64,000 bases of DNA from Nautilus pompilius (Eukaryota; Mollusca; Cephalopoda; Nautilida; Nautilidae), in the NCBI GenBank assembly GCA_018389105.1, contig JACATO010001009.1, positions 758,501 to 822,500 of the forward strand, read 5' to 3'. The number at the start of each line of letters is the position of its first letter. Positions within the stretch are counted from its first letter, which is position 1. The notes below the pieces were generated by a model. The model was given only the letters and a program-made list of their open reading frames with translations. It was not told the origin of the DNA and searched no databases. Below, piece by piece: positions 1-15,100 of the stretch. A program made the position numbers and the translations under genes.

Positions 1-190
1 GATTTACCATCATGTTTCTTTCAATCCTCTTTTTTAGTAGCCTTGCCCACAAGGCAGACCCTGAATAGCTGGGAAGATCTGGGGTTAGCACAACTGATTT
101 CTGTGTCAGTTCTTGTTTCACATCATTCAACTCCTTACTGAATAAGTTGTGTATCTCTACTGTCTTCTTATCAATTGTTCTCCTGATAGC
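1..190 (-). CDS. DNAH2: DNAH2 exon 11 (cut by window edge)
   Basis: Acceptor GATTTTAG, then AIRRTIDKKTVEIHNLF and SYSGSALWARLLKKRIERN, still open at base 1. Residues 579-641 plus one base. Confidence 0.92.
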
Positions 191-3100
191 CTAAAATCAG
201 TATCAAGCAGAGAAAAAAAAATGTTAATACTTCTAAAAATCTTTTTTTTTTTTTTAAATTTACCAAAAATCAGCAAATTTAAGATTAAAGCTCTCCAATA
301 CCCACCTTGGTTTTACAATGCAGATACAACCAATACCAACGTCAGCACTTTTGCCACTACTCACTAATATAGAAATTCCACATTTCCATTCTCACACTTT
401 GGCTGTTGCTTTACTTTTTAAAATGGGTAAATAATCCAGTCCAATTTTACTTTTGGGGCAATCACATGCACTTTTATTAGTTAAATCACTATAAAACATT
501 GTTGAAAATAAACCAAAAGTATTCTTACTTCCCTAGTAGATAAGTGCATAAACACATCCAATAGTTCAATTCCTTGCTGAACAGTTGTAACAGTTTCAAA
601 TGCTGAGTTGATAACATTTTGCATCATTACCTCTAAATCTTTCATACCTGCACGAAATCTGAAAACAAAAAAAACGTTTTTTTAACCATATTAAAAGACA
701 ATAGTATTGCTAAAAATTATAAAAATACTAATGAATTCAACTTAACTTTAAGTTTCAAGATTACAATCCTGAAAGTAATATCCAAATATCAGTAGAAAAC
801 AAAAAAAAAAAATTTACTTAAAAAAAAAGGCCAAAAAACAAAATGGATTTCAGAACCTTAATGATTGTCCCAAAAAAATTGTTCTGCTGTGGTGATGTCC
901 CATAAAAATCTGTCAATTTATTGTAAAATTTTTTTTTTAATTTTCACTAAAGGGTTGTCTTAACCTGAACCAGAATATATGTAATCCATCACGTTTAAAT
1001 AAACATTTTAAATATCTTTAGGCACTACAATTTTAATGACCTGTCACAAACCATTAGATTTTAATGCTTAGTATCATACATTGACTGGTTGTTAGACTAC
1101 TGAACTGCTGAGTTTGAATCCTGGTTGAGATCGATTTAGTTTGGCATTGTACCTCATCCTTCTTATCCCTCTTCTTCACCAGCCAGCTATATGGGTTTCC
1201 TTTGGCAATCCAACTTCCTTTCACACCTAAAAATCAAGAGTCCAGTAGGGTCTTCTGTTAGGTTTGTTCAGTATTAAAATGTACTGGTGGCACTTACCAC
1301 ATTACCATTTTAGAATAATTCTGCTACCCACCAAGTACTATTCTCAGCTCAAGACACAGAAATGAGTGTGAATGTGTGTGTGTGTGTAGTTAGTAGTACC
1401 TTATTTTACCTTATCCAATCTATCTAACGAATTAAAATTCCAAACAAATGAATCAAGTTTCACCTTAATTACTTATTATCAGCAGAGTAATTAATGCTTC
1501 CAGATGTGAGCAACTAAAACATGTTTAAAAAACATTTTCTTACTTGTTATAATCATCGTGCCAAGAAGTTGCTTTCACATCCAATATTGAAGGTTTTACT
1601 TCTTCAAGAGCTTTCAGGTATTTGAAAAAAGTTACTTCAATTTCCTGCAGTCCCTTGGTGATATATGGACCTCTCTGACCAAAAAAAATAGACATATCTT
1701 TTTGGTTTCCTTCCTCGAAGCGAGCAAAATGAACTTGAGCAGAGCATACCTAGAAATCAGAAGTAAATATGTAGTCGTTTACAAAACTTCAACCAAATAG
1801 TGAGTAACGAGTACCCCCTGCCAAAAATAAGAACGTGTGTAATGTACATGAATGCAAGCAAAAGGAAAATTACGAGAAGATCCTTCAGAAATGTCTCAGC
1901 AAATACTCCGACTCTAGTAAATCAGAGGTTGTCAACAACCTAAATTATTCCAAACACATTCCAATTGAAATCAGCCCAGCATAAAAAGAATGATCGCCTT
2001 ATTTTGGTACAGAAAGTTGGTAAAGCTTCCAGAACACATTAAACCTGGAATTCTGTGGAAGCTGGGATGCAATGAAAGACGATAACAAAATATCAAGCAT
2101 CCTTCGTGAAAAAGCTAACCATCCTCATAAGGTTTCATCTGTTGTTCTTAGAGATGCCCATATTATCAGCATACCTTAGGTTAACCCCCTCACATAGCTC
2201 TAAAAATACACAACAACTACACAAATCTGTATAGCTTGCAAATAGATCTCAAGTTGCTTTTGAAGTTGTGTGTTTGCTGCTCAATGTCAGACTCAAGTGA
2301 ACAATGTACAGGCTAGGAGCCCTTGATTAAAGGGTATCTTCCACTCTTGTTAAAACATTGTTTGACCCTAGGGCCATGGTGCCCCTAAGGTAGTACAATG
2401 TCACCTGTGAGCAAGGTGTGGAATTAGTACCAGCCAGCAGAGATAAATAATTGTACTGAATCATCTCTTCCATGTACATCATTAGTGGGAGGAAAGATAA
2501 AGATGACTGCACTGCCAATGAACAAGTATGTATAAGCACTGAGCACAGATAAAACTGGGGTTATTCCCTTATATGGTGTGCAAACAGATCTCCACATCAA
2601 GCTGCTACAGCCACTACTGCTGATTCTATTGAAACTTGCAGGAGCAAAGTCATGAATATTTATTTAACCAAGTGGTGATTTTCCAGCAACTTAGAATTCT
2701 GAGACAATACAAATACCAGTGTCCTTTTATAATCTGAGATAACCCTGTTGGTTCTGCTACAAACATTACAGCAAATGACAATAGTGAAACCCAAGCCCTG
2801 ACAAAGATCATTGAATGCTTTACCATTAATACTGATTCAGGAATGAGAGTTACAAATGAAGAGCATTGCAATTATTGATCTAAAGCTGGTGCTACTTTTT
2901 GTCAAGACCATGATCTAGATTTCAGCCCAACTCCAAGAATATACAGTAAGCGAGAGAATCAGAAACTGAGATTTCTCATAAAAAGGTATTTGTTTGCCCA
3001 TTTTCCAATGGAGAAACAGTGAGGAAAAAGTAGTTGCTTTATTCCCTGTCAAAAGTAAAGCTATTTTAATTTATATGTACCCTGCTTTAATTTTAAAGTT

Positions 3101-6100
3101 TACTTTTCACCATTAGTTTTAATGACTGGAAAACATGCTAATCATGAAAAAAACAAAAAAAACATTAAAATAGTGATGAACACTAAATGTTGACTGCTAT
3201 GTGGTTGAAAAAAGCTGCAGTGGAGAACTGTCTGAATACTGAAAATCGGTGAGAAACTGAAAGAAACCATTAGTATGCAGTACTTCAGTAGCTTTGGAAG
3301 TTATAAAACTCTCAGTGAATGTGGTTTGGCTTTTAAAGGAAATGATGAGAATTTGGTCCCCATACAATGACAATTATTTTTTAAATCAAACTTATTGCAA
3401 AGTTTGATGTTTACCTTGCAGAAAATCTTTTGAGATTTGGGAACATGGGCCATGAAAATCCAAGTTATTTGTCTTCTACTATCTGCAACAAACTGATCTT
3501 GCTCATAGGCAAAAAAAATTTCTGTTTGTTGTCAGCAAGGAAATGCAAATGGCAAAGTATTTATCAATTTCTGTCAATTCAACATTTCATGTATCATGCC
3601 ATGCAATTATCAACAGACATTTATAATTCACTTTGTGAAACACAATAAAGAACCTGTTAAGTTTTTTCTTTTTTTAAATCTATTTCCATCAATAGTCATA
3701 CTGGAGAACGTGTGTGGACATGCAATGGAAACATTCATATCACTTAAGATCAATACTGGTAACATTGTGGACAATTGTAATACTACAATGCCTCTAACAT
3801 GTCAGAATGTTACAATGATCTACAAAAGCAGATTAATGATGTCAATGAACTTGCTGACTGTATAATTTGTGTAGTGCATTCTAGAATCTAATAAGGGCTC
3901 ACAGTGCTAGCTGTTGGCTTGATGCAATGATGGACTATTCTGACAAGCAACCTACCACAAAATAAGAACAAGAAAAATTCCCTCAGTGAAGACAATGTTA
4001 ATAACTTGATGACCCTGTTTGGTTGAGTCAACAAAAGAACTGTTTTTGAGCTAATAGTGACTTTTATGACAACATGAAACAACTCACTGATGCAAAAAAC
4101 AAACTGCAAACTACAACAATAGAGGCATACACTCTTATGAATGGTCTTGAATTGAAACTGCATTCATAGCAGCTACTGACTTCACTGCAACCACATCACT
4201 ACATTCACTGGAGGACTACTTCACTGATCAACTAACAGACCATTTCAACAAAATCGATGACAGCAAAGAAAATTATGCTCTCAATTTCTCAGAAATGAAA
4301 CCATATAAGTTAGGCAACAGAAATACTGTGTGAATGAGTCTGAAATGCCCGAGAAAACATTCTGAGAATTTTCCAGTCAAAATTTCTGAGTAAAAACATT
4401 TCTAGAGATACTGAACAAACTAAAGTCACCACTTGTGGAATGCCATAAGCACACATAAGCAGTTAACTGGAGATTCTACAGGCTTTTGTCAATGACAATT
4501 GTGAAAAACTGATGACAAGTGATGTTGCTCTGCTCAATGAAAAGCTTTGATGCTGATTTTGCTTCTGAATGTGAACAAGTTTTGGATTTCATTACACACA
4601 TGGATTTATTACCAAAAGTAAATTCACCAACTAAACTTTAGAGGTTCATGAAATCAAAAATTTTGATGTTACATTTGGAAATGTCAAAGATGCACTCAGG
4701 ATTTTTATGATCTATGTAATTGTGTCTGAAGAGGGACCATTCATTTTCTATAATAGATCACATTAAAAATGCATTTCAATCAATTCTTGATCAAAATTAA
4801 TTAAACATTTTGGTCATTACAGCAACTGAAAGTGATTTTTGTCACAATTTTGACTTAGCAGATATTGTTAGTACATTGACTAAGTATAGATATGATAAGA
4901 AAATGTGAAATTTTGAAATAAATAAATTAGGTATAAGCATAGTTTATCTTATGGCATTCTACTGCTTTCATATATCTTAAATTGGTTCAGGGTACTAGAA
5001 TTTTCAGTACTGAAAGCCCAAAAATCTTTAATGTGTGCTGTTCTTTTGTTCTTCTAGCTGAATTACTGAACAATAAAGACTCTTTTTTTTTAAATGCCAG
5101 TGTCCTGTAAGATACTGACCCCAGAACAAACAGAAGCTTTGAAAAAGGCCACTATTATGCCTGCTTGCACAGCTCTGATGGTTGTCTGCCACCACCACCA
5201 CCACCACCTGAAAGCCTTTCTTATGTAATTGGTATCCAATCCAGACTTTACTAATTTACCAATGTTATTATACAATAACAACAACAAAAATAATATGGCT
5301 CACACATGCAAGAGACAGGGGGGGTATAGTGGATCTTGAAACAGCAACACAGAACATGACCATCCTGTGTATAATTAGTTATTTGACAAAATTAGCAGTT
5401 TAATGATTATAGATAAGTACAAATCAAATCCATTCACCACATTAAATCACAAACAGTTTTCATAAAATCTATGGCCAACAAAACCAATCTACAACATTCT
5501 AGTAAAAAAAAAAAACAACTTAAAAATTGAAATTTTTTATCAAATGAAGCACTTTAGTGCACCGAAGTTTCAATGAAATTCATGCATAACCATTATATCA
5601 ACTCAAAATTGTCACTTAGTGGCATTTATCAAAGACACAAATATGTATATAATTCTAAAAAGAAGTATACTTTACTGAAATTTTTTAAGTTTCACAACAA
5701 TATAAAATATATTTTTACTGCAAATAAAAATTACGTATTTATAAATAGTATTCATTTTACCTCTCTGTCTATTTGCAAACTATTTAGAGAGAAATTAAAA
5801 TAGTGTGTTCTTTTTTTGTAGATAGGAATGGCATCCTTTAACTTTGGAAAGAAACCTGGGTTTGGGCTTTTTGCAGGAACATGTATTAGCAAACAAGATA
5901 AGTGAACACACACTTGTAAATTATGGTTGGGTATTGTAGCTACAAAATAAAGAAACAAATTTTAAAATAACTACATTGGCTTGCAGTATCAGATCAGAAA
6001 TAATGACAAACAACAGTGTGTAAATCCTTATAGTACCTGGATGAGCCACCTTTTGCAACATGAAAAGCCTCTACCCTATTTTAGCATTGAATCAACAAAA

Positions 6101-9100
6101 TTTTGAGCCATATTTTGATTCAGGTTCCTCCCACTATCCTCCATGTGAAATTTTCCTTTAATTGCAGCATATTGGTGACATATGGAAAAGTTGCTCTCAG
6201 CTGATGATCCAGATGTTCCCACAGGTGCTCAAATAGATTTATATTAAGCTTTGGAATATGCAGGAAAGAAGCTGAATGCCTTAATTTCTCTTCCAAACTG
6301 TACTCATACAATGTCTGATGTGTAGCACCATCCACCTGAAGAATATGGATATTGAATTTCAGTATGCCTTACTGGCTCATACAATGGTAGAAGTTGTGCC
6401 TTTAAGGCGGCAATGTGCTTGGCAAAATTATTCTTTAAAAAACACCAATTCTGCCTTTCCACCAAAGCAGTTGCAGTACATGCCAAGACACTCCCACCTT
6501 CATACTTGACTGTCAACCAAAGATATTGGGGTTGAAAGTCTTCATTAGGATTTTTCCAAATCCAGGTTGACCTCCCAAATTAGTGAAACTTGGACACATC
6601 AGAAAGGAATACATGCCACCCATAATGGAGAATCTTGCCAGACCTTTCAAAGCATTTTATTCCTAATGGACAGAAGTGATTTTTTTTTTTTAATGTGCTA
6701 TACACCCACTGTAGCCAAGATTGGAGATGACATTGTATTATTTTTTGGGTCATTTTCTTTGCATGAGCATTGTCAGCAACAGCATATTGATGGTGAGTGT
6801 GGATAGAGCAAGTAATGACATATTTTTGTGGTGGTGTCACTGCTAAAGACCTTTTAGGTCACTTTGTAGCAATCACATTTTCCTTTGTCACAGATCTGAG
6901 AGAATTGTCAAGGTCTTTGGAAATCTGTTGTTGACTCTAGCCAAACTCTGAACAGCCTGAAACACAACTTTGGATAAATATAGACTTTTTGACATGCTGA
7001 TAGGGAACACTAGTGATTCGTCCATCTAGACATCCAATACATACATAATCTTGCCTGAAATATGTAAATTTTGGCCAGATAAATTCATTTATGAAAGTTT
7101 CCAAATTAATATGGCACGGTACTGTACATAATATTTTTTAATTAAAATGAATTCTAAAGTGCACATTACATTGTAGAATAAAGTAAGTGTCTTTGTAATA
7201 TCTGACAAGGGTGTTCTGATGTTAGCTAATTTTTTCTCATTATAAAGTCAAAACTAAGTTTTCCAGTTTGCTATTGTTCTAAAATACAATACTACTAGTA
7301 CAGTTTTTAATGGATGTAAATCTAGTTTAAATAAAGTAATAAATGATAAGAACAATAAAAATAAATACTTAACAATAAGTAATGTTGCCAGTCTTCACAA
7401 GATAAATCTGCATGCCTAATAGGCTAACCGATAAAGATTAGGTTATATCTGTTCTCAGTATTTATATCAATGTTCCACTCACACTATAGATTCTTAGAAT
7501 AATTCAGTTCTTCCAATGTACTTTCCATACTAACATTAATACTGTTTCAAATAAAGTCCCTGATAACAACATATTTTGAGCCAAAAGTCTACTTTCCAAT
7601 CAGCTAGCTCTGGGAAATGATGCTTACAAGTTAGTTCAATAGGTAATTAATTTATGCTAACTATACTATTTTAATTAAAAATTTACTGAATATATGTATT
7701 AAATATTGACTGGGTCTTTGTTTCAAGACCAGCAAAAACAATCTTTATAATCTAAAAAAAAAATAGAAACATCTGTGGATTAACATCACTGCAGTCAGAG
7801 CCATCTTACCTCTAACAGATCTTTACATCTCTGCATGAATGCTTCAATCTGAGCAAAGATATTGGCTCTGTCCAAAACCCAACCAACTTCTGAAAATTTA
7901 TTGTGGACTCTGGCAGTCTGAAATATATGACGACATGAAGTTCAGACACTAAATAAAACAATGATTATTACTGCTCAGCTCTTGATTTCAAATTTATAAA
8001 TCAATCAATTAATCGATCAATAGAAATATATAAAAAACCTCTCTTCAGTTTTAGTAACTCAAGTAATACAAAAACAACTAAAAAGTACATAAAAATTATT
8101 TAACCAACTTTTTCTCTAAATATAATATCTCCAATCAACATGATTTTTTTATAGTAGTGACAAAAAATGCCAGCAGTGAATCTAAGTAGTGATTTTAAAG
8201 AGTTTTATCTACTACAAAATATTATTTACCCTTATTTATAAGATCTGAGCTCCCCTCAATAACAAATACACCAGCTGTAAACATTTTTTGTCTCTATTTT
8301 TTTATTCATGCACTCACCAGCACTTGACTACTGTTTTTTTTTTACTTTTTAAATAATTAAAATGTTTATCTGTTTCTATTAATTTCACCACCAAAGGAGG
8401 AGGAAAAAAGTAGTTATAATTTCTAGTGTGTTTTGTAACAATTTTCAAAATGTTAAACAGTCAGTAACATGTACTCCATCAATGAATGCTATACATACAA
8501 ATGAACAAAGGGAAAAATTGCAATAAATTCCTGAGAAATGTTTTCAAAACCAGTTTTATAAATAGTAACTATCCAACTCCCATAAACCACTGTAAACAAA
8601 ACAAAAGCATGGTCTAGCTACAACTGCTAGTGTGCAATAAAATGCATAAGAATACAGTATATATATATACACATAGTAACATGTACAATTATACTGTAAT
8701 AACTGCAATTATCAAGACTTTTATGTAGATAGATATCTCTCTTTCTTCAAATTTGCATCTACTAAAATAAATAATTATAAATTAGCTAAACCAATAGAAA
8801 ATATGTACATAATAATAGAATTGTAGATGAGCAAAATAATGTGTAAGTGGTATGGGAAATCAAGTATAAGGAGGCAATTTCTAGTTTATTTATTAATCCA
8901 TTTTTTTCTTTTCAAGTCACCTTCATTCTTTCAAAAATCTATGTCAGGTGATTCAGAATGAATGATAATAATTGTACAAAGCCCAATTTTGGAACATTTT
9001 CCTAATGTGTTTTCATCAGAAATGTTTTGGCAGAAACCCTAGCAAATTATAATAAGAATGCTCACCTTGTCATAAATTTCTTTCCACTGTTCACAGCATT

Positions 9101-12100
9101 TAATACATTCATTCAGAATTTTCTCACCACTTCTCACATGGCCTTCAAACAGCTTGTCTAAATTGATCTCTTTGCAGCACTGGCGTATAATTTCATTGCT
9201 GAGCTAGTAAAATAGGTGACAAAATGCTTGTATGTGTCACTATGAAAATTTACTTTAAAAGTCAACTAGCAGATTTTCTCTCAACTGATCGTTTTAAGCA
9301 TGTGAAGAACTGAAGAGAAAAACAGATATCTCATGGACACACACTAAATGGTTTTGTCTGTAGGCCGTCTGACATGATCAACATTGAGCAAAGTTTTATA
9401 ACAAGTTTACAAATATCATTAGAAATCATTGGGGGAAAACCATTCTGTAAACTTGACAAAGCAAAATTTGGATAAAATTATATTTACATGAAAACAGAAC
9501 AAAGCCATCTGCCAACTCGGCACACACAGATTTACAGGTTGGGTGCATCGATGGGAGAGGGTATCGACTGAAGCCAACTTCTCAATGTGCTGTAAGCTAG
9601 CATGTCAAGTATCCAACCACTATAGAAAGTACTAACTGCATTAACTGAAGTAAATACGGCAAATAACTGTCGTACCTCCAATAAAAGTAAAGGTTTTGAC
9701 CGACCATTAAATTGTGAAAATTGTTTTTCAATAGAACAGCAGAAATATAAGCAGCAGCTAAGCACAGGAACAGCACCAGTTTGGATGTGCAATTTACCAT
9801 TCAAAATAAAACAAACTTTTGAAGTAGCCAAAACAAAACATGTGTGTTTCATTTTCATATACACTTAGCCAAAACCAAAAATTTAGAAATACAAATATGG
9901 GGATGATTATTTAAAAAAAATAGTATGACCAATTTATTTCTTGCTATAACATGGTGAATATAAGATTAAATACATGGGAGCTTAAAAATTACGTATCCAA
10001 TAAACTATGATTTAATAGTTCATAAAAATATTTCCAACTTTGCAAACTCTAGTGAGTCTATCAACTGCCTGCCAAATATCTGGCTATCACAAAGTTCTAT
10101 GCAGTGTGATCAAGTGGTGGTATTCCTACAAGAGTTTTGTGTGGCATCATTTTCTTGACATTTCTGTCAAGTTCCTCCAATAATAGTTCAATAAGTAATC
10201 AATCAGGGACTGTGGTGGCCAAAGTATGTTCTAGAGGCCACCCTGCTTTTCTTTCTCTCCATATATTTTCTGCATAATCTGGAAGTGTGGTCAGGGTTAT
10301 CTTGCTATAGAATAGACTCTACACCTAACAGTAGACTACCATAGGAATTGCAAGTTTTTGAAAAATATGAGTTAATATTCTTGCCACTGTTCCACTAATT
10401 TTACAAAGATCAACTGAATTAGCTCCAAAACATTCCCATATCATTAAGTTACTTTCTCCAAGTTTAATTGTAAGAGAAACCATGTTCTGACTGCACAAAC
10501 ATTCTACATTTGAACTCAAGCAACTCATTAGCCAACACCTTTATTCCAGTCATCTTTAGTCCTCTGTTTGTGTAATTTTGCCTATTGTAACTTTTTCAAT
10601 CTATTGGAAAGCCTAAAATGTTTTTTTCAGTCACATGAAATTTTAAACGAGCATTTTTTTTTTTACTGTTGTCAGCAAAACAAAATTTTCTTTTGTACTC
10701 TTTAACTGTGCAATCATTTCTGGAGGTGAAAGTCTTTTATTAATATTTCATTTGCTCAAATGTAATGTATTTTTCATTTTCTTTACAAGTTACTTTTCTC
10801 TCTATATATATTTTCTATCTGTATTGCTCCCAATCATCTGGTGTCTTTGCAGAGTGTAGTGAATGCCTTTGTTAGAAATTCCAAGTTTCTTGACAATCTC
10901 TTTTTCTGTCAGACCTCCTTTCACAAATTACAAATAGTAAATTTTTTTTTCAACATCAATTTGCTTTTTTTTTCCTTTAAGCTTTGTGCTTCACTGTATC
11001 TGTTTATGGAACACTTCATTTTCAGCACTCAAGAAAATTGGTTCATTCTTCTACTTTGAAGACTACTTCTATCTGCAGTAGATTGCACAGTCTTCTTCGT
11101 TCAATGTCAGTCATGTCAGACCACCTACATGGACAAGACTGTCTGGTACATTTAAGTGGTGTGTCACTTTTGCCTTGCAGACACTGACTATTTTGAATAT
11201 TTTTCTTAATATAAATCACAGATTTCTTGTGGATGATGTTGAGACACTGGCCACATCTTGTTCAGATTTTAAACATCAAATCTTAGATTCCCCCTTTTTA
11301 AGAAATGAAACTTCCATTCCTATGTATCATTTTATTCAAATCTGCATTTTAATTTTCTTTTCTCTAACTCATATACAAGATACTATTTTTTTAATTTTGT
11401 AGAGTCTTTTTGCTTTGTATTTGTTTTGCTGAGTTGAGTTTTAAGGTACAATTAAAAATATTCTGTTAATTTACTGTTTTCGTAATTGTTTTATTTGGTA
11501 TTTTATATACATATATATAATTTCTTAATATTTACATGATTTTGATATTTTTAAAGTAATTATATTTGATGATTTTAATTTTTTATAATGCTCATTTTGT
11601 GTAAATTTAAATGTTTAAAAATGTGACCAGCAAAACAAATTATAAATATGTAATATGACCAAGCACTAGTTGTACGATGGCAAATTTATAATTTAATGAA
11701 TTTTTTTTTTCTTAAATCTTCTTCAATTTTCCAAAATCTTTCACCATATGATTTAGAATAAATGAAACCATCTTCAATTTTTAAAAAATAGAGGAGGAAA
11801 AAAAAGGGGAATCAGTGATTTTATAACTTACCTTTTTCAAAAGCCCAGTCAGCTGCTCTCTAGTTTTGTAAAATTCTGAGTTTACCCAAATTATTCGGAT
11901 CAAAGAAAGAATTTTGGGCAGAAGCTGTGGAATGTCTTTAGGCTTAGTTTCAATTAATTCATAACAAGGTTCCTTGAGAATTATTAAAAACTTCAAATTA
12001 TTCTCTGCTTGATGTGAACCATCCTGTTGTATAAAAACAATAGATACAGTAGATTTTGATGAAAATGGGTGAACTGAGACCTAGAAAACACACACACACA

Positions 12101-15100
12101 CAGAGACAGACAGAGCCCTGCCATAATTTGTAAACATATTGTTATTAAAATATTTGTTAATTTCAGAAAACAAAATAAAGACAAGCAATTAATGAAATTC
12201 TTTGTTAGCCCTGCCCCTATTTGGCATTGAATCAGCAAGATATTATACATAATAGTATTGTCCAGGTTCCCCCAAATGCATGAGAGAGCTTCCATTAATT
12301 ATCTATGTTGGCAGGACTTAGAGGTTTCTCTCAACTGATGATCCAGATGCTCCTCCAAGTGCTCAACTAGATTTATATCAGAGTTTTGGAGTGGCCAAGG
12401 AAGAAGCTGGATGCTTTGATTTGTTATATATGTGAGGTCAATGAAGACCTCATATATAACAAAGCATTTCCTACATATTTAATGTAATATTTCAGTAGCT
12501 TGAAAAAAAAAAAATTTTAAAAGTAACAAATTAATGAGATAACATTACATGGGTCTGAAGACAAACCAGCACATAAGTAATAAAACCATTGTATTAGTTC
12601 CAATACAGTTGTCCCCTGGTATTCGCGTGGGTTACGTTCCTAGAGCACCCGCGAAGAGTGAAAACTGCGAATATTGGACGTGGTCCATAAAAATGCCTAT
12701 AAATGCCCATAAACATCAAAATATAACGTAAAATATAATAAAAAATATATAATAATAATTTAATAAAAAATACAACACTCAGAGAAACACTCAAGATAGC
12801 TACACGCAGTAAACTGGGATGATGTTTGGCTGCATCTGCCTGAGACAGCGCCTCGTGGGCAGCAGCCAATCAGCAGCGAGGAGAAATGAATAACGCTCTC
12901 TGATTGGCTACTTTCAAACCTCCAGCCAATAGAATTTATTTTATATTGATATTTTGCTGAATTTACGTTAGTATTTATATTACAAAATTAGTAAATTATA
13001 TTGTTATTAATAATTTAGCGTTAAAAAGCGTGAAAAAATATATATTGCCATGAAAAAAGCCATAAAAAATCGTGGAAGATATCTGCGATTCCGCGAATAT
13101 GCGGGGGTTTCCACAAACAATTATTAGTTGGGTTATAAGGAAAATTCCGCGAATAACCGGGGCTGTGAATGCCAAACCGCGATTACGTGGGGGTCAACTG
13201 TATACAGGTTTATCCAGTAAATACCAATTTCTTACTAGCCATCTTTTCATAACTAATCCTTTGTCCTGGTGCTATTCTAAGATCTTATTCCTTTGCTTAA
13301 GATATAACAACTTGAAAATAAATCTGTTGTGACTGAAAAGTAGAAATGGTAATAAAAAAAATTGCTTTTCTGTCATTTAAAATGGCTACTTCAATCTAGA
13401 ATACACCACCTGAGTTAATATATATAATTAACACTAGATATCTTGTAATTGTCTTTAGTTTCCTTTGCATGGCAGATAATAGGTGTGTTTAAAACTCTGA
13501 ATGACTTTTTTCTTCTGCAATCATCATCAGATGAGGTTGTGAAGTGCCACGTTACCAATGACAAGAGTTGTTGTCCCATTCCTAAGACTTTCTCCAGCAG
13601 GAAATGAAAAATCCCCAGTGGAAATCTTCTGTTTAGACATGAGAGGAAAGCCATGTGCCAGACTGGCAGAGAGCAAGGTTAAACATTCACTTGGCCATCT
13701 GCCCTCCTTAGGAAAACTAATCTGTATCAAACACTGAGCAATTTTAATTTTACTTGGATCTTATCTGGATATTTAATGAGAGACCAAAAGAAATTACTAA
13801 TTAAATTTTCATATAAAGAAACAGAAAAATTTAACCCTCCCTATACCACCTCAGTTTTCCCCTCCCTTACACCATTACGATTTAGCAGCAATGGTTAGTA
13901 TTCATGCTAAACTGAATATATATATATTTAACTCTCATAATGCAAAACATGGGATTGGAGCAACACACAGACAGACGTGTTGTCACAGTCACTATATTAA
14001 TGTGTCAGGGCCCCTGTAGCTCAAGCTGTGTAAGTAATACACATTCGAAGAATAACAGGGTGAAAAGTGCACCCATGATAGTATAGGGGGTCAATATCAT
14101 TTTGTTTTAAAACTATTTAAACAGCTTGTATTAAGAAATATTTGATTAAAATTTTGCTCTTAAAAAAATTAAATATCTAAAATATTTTAAAATCCAAAAG
14201 ACAAAAACCTGTATTGTTTTAATTAGGTAAAAGAAACAACAAAGAATAAATAAAATTAAAAATATTTTTGCAATTATTAGGAAATTAAAAATTTTGTTCT
14301 TTCATTTTTTTCTTAGGTTCTAACTTAAAAAAAAAACATCATTACCTAAAAATATTACCTAAATTTAATGAGAAACCTTCCTTTAATTTATGTTCTTCAC
14401 ACTATTAAGTTTTTAAATAAATGCATCTCACCTTGATTTGATCGGCCAGTTTCAAGAAGGGGTTGACATATGAAGATTTTGCTAACTTGAGTATTTGAGA
14501 GATTCTCTTCACAATGGGGTTGTCAAGCTGATGGCTGATTCCAGACAGGTTTAAACACTGACTTTTCCAAAATTCAATTTCATCTAATGGTCCAGAAGTT
14601 TCTGATGCTTCATAGGCATCTTGTGAACTTAAAATATCTTTAATCTGTCTGGCCCAGTGTATCATAGAAGCTATAAAACAAAATGTAATCTACCTAGAAT
14701 GTGCCCAAATATTTAAAAATTAGTGATGTAAAACATTCTAATCAGTTTTATCACCAAATTGCATTTGCTATGACAGCTAGGATGAACGTTTAAAAAATTA
14801 CCTTTTAAATACACTGTTCAACAAAATAAAGATATGGCAGCATAAAGTGTGCAGGTTGGTTGGTTGGAGAAAAAGCTAAAACATTTACACTCAATTAAAA
14901 GATTACCAAAAGGTTTGACAGCATGTGGACTGCACCACAACTATGCACTTGGTTTATATTGTTCACCAAATATCTGACACAGTCTCCCATTACATTCTTC
15001 TATCAAGACTTGAGGAAAAAATAATCCAAGAAACATGTGATTACTGTCAAATACATATATAAAGAACACATCCTAGACATGTTCTCTGGGTTTAGGTTAA

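Noticed and set aside
5188..5209. (ACC)n coding for a His or Trp run
   Set aside because: A short microsatellite in an intron; no exon around it.
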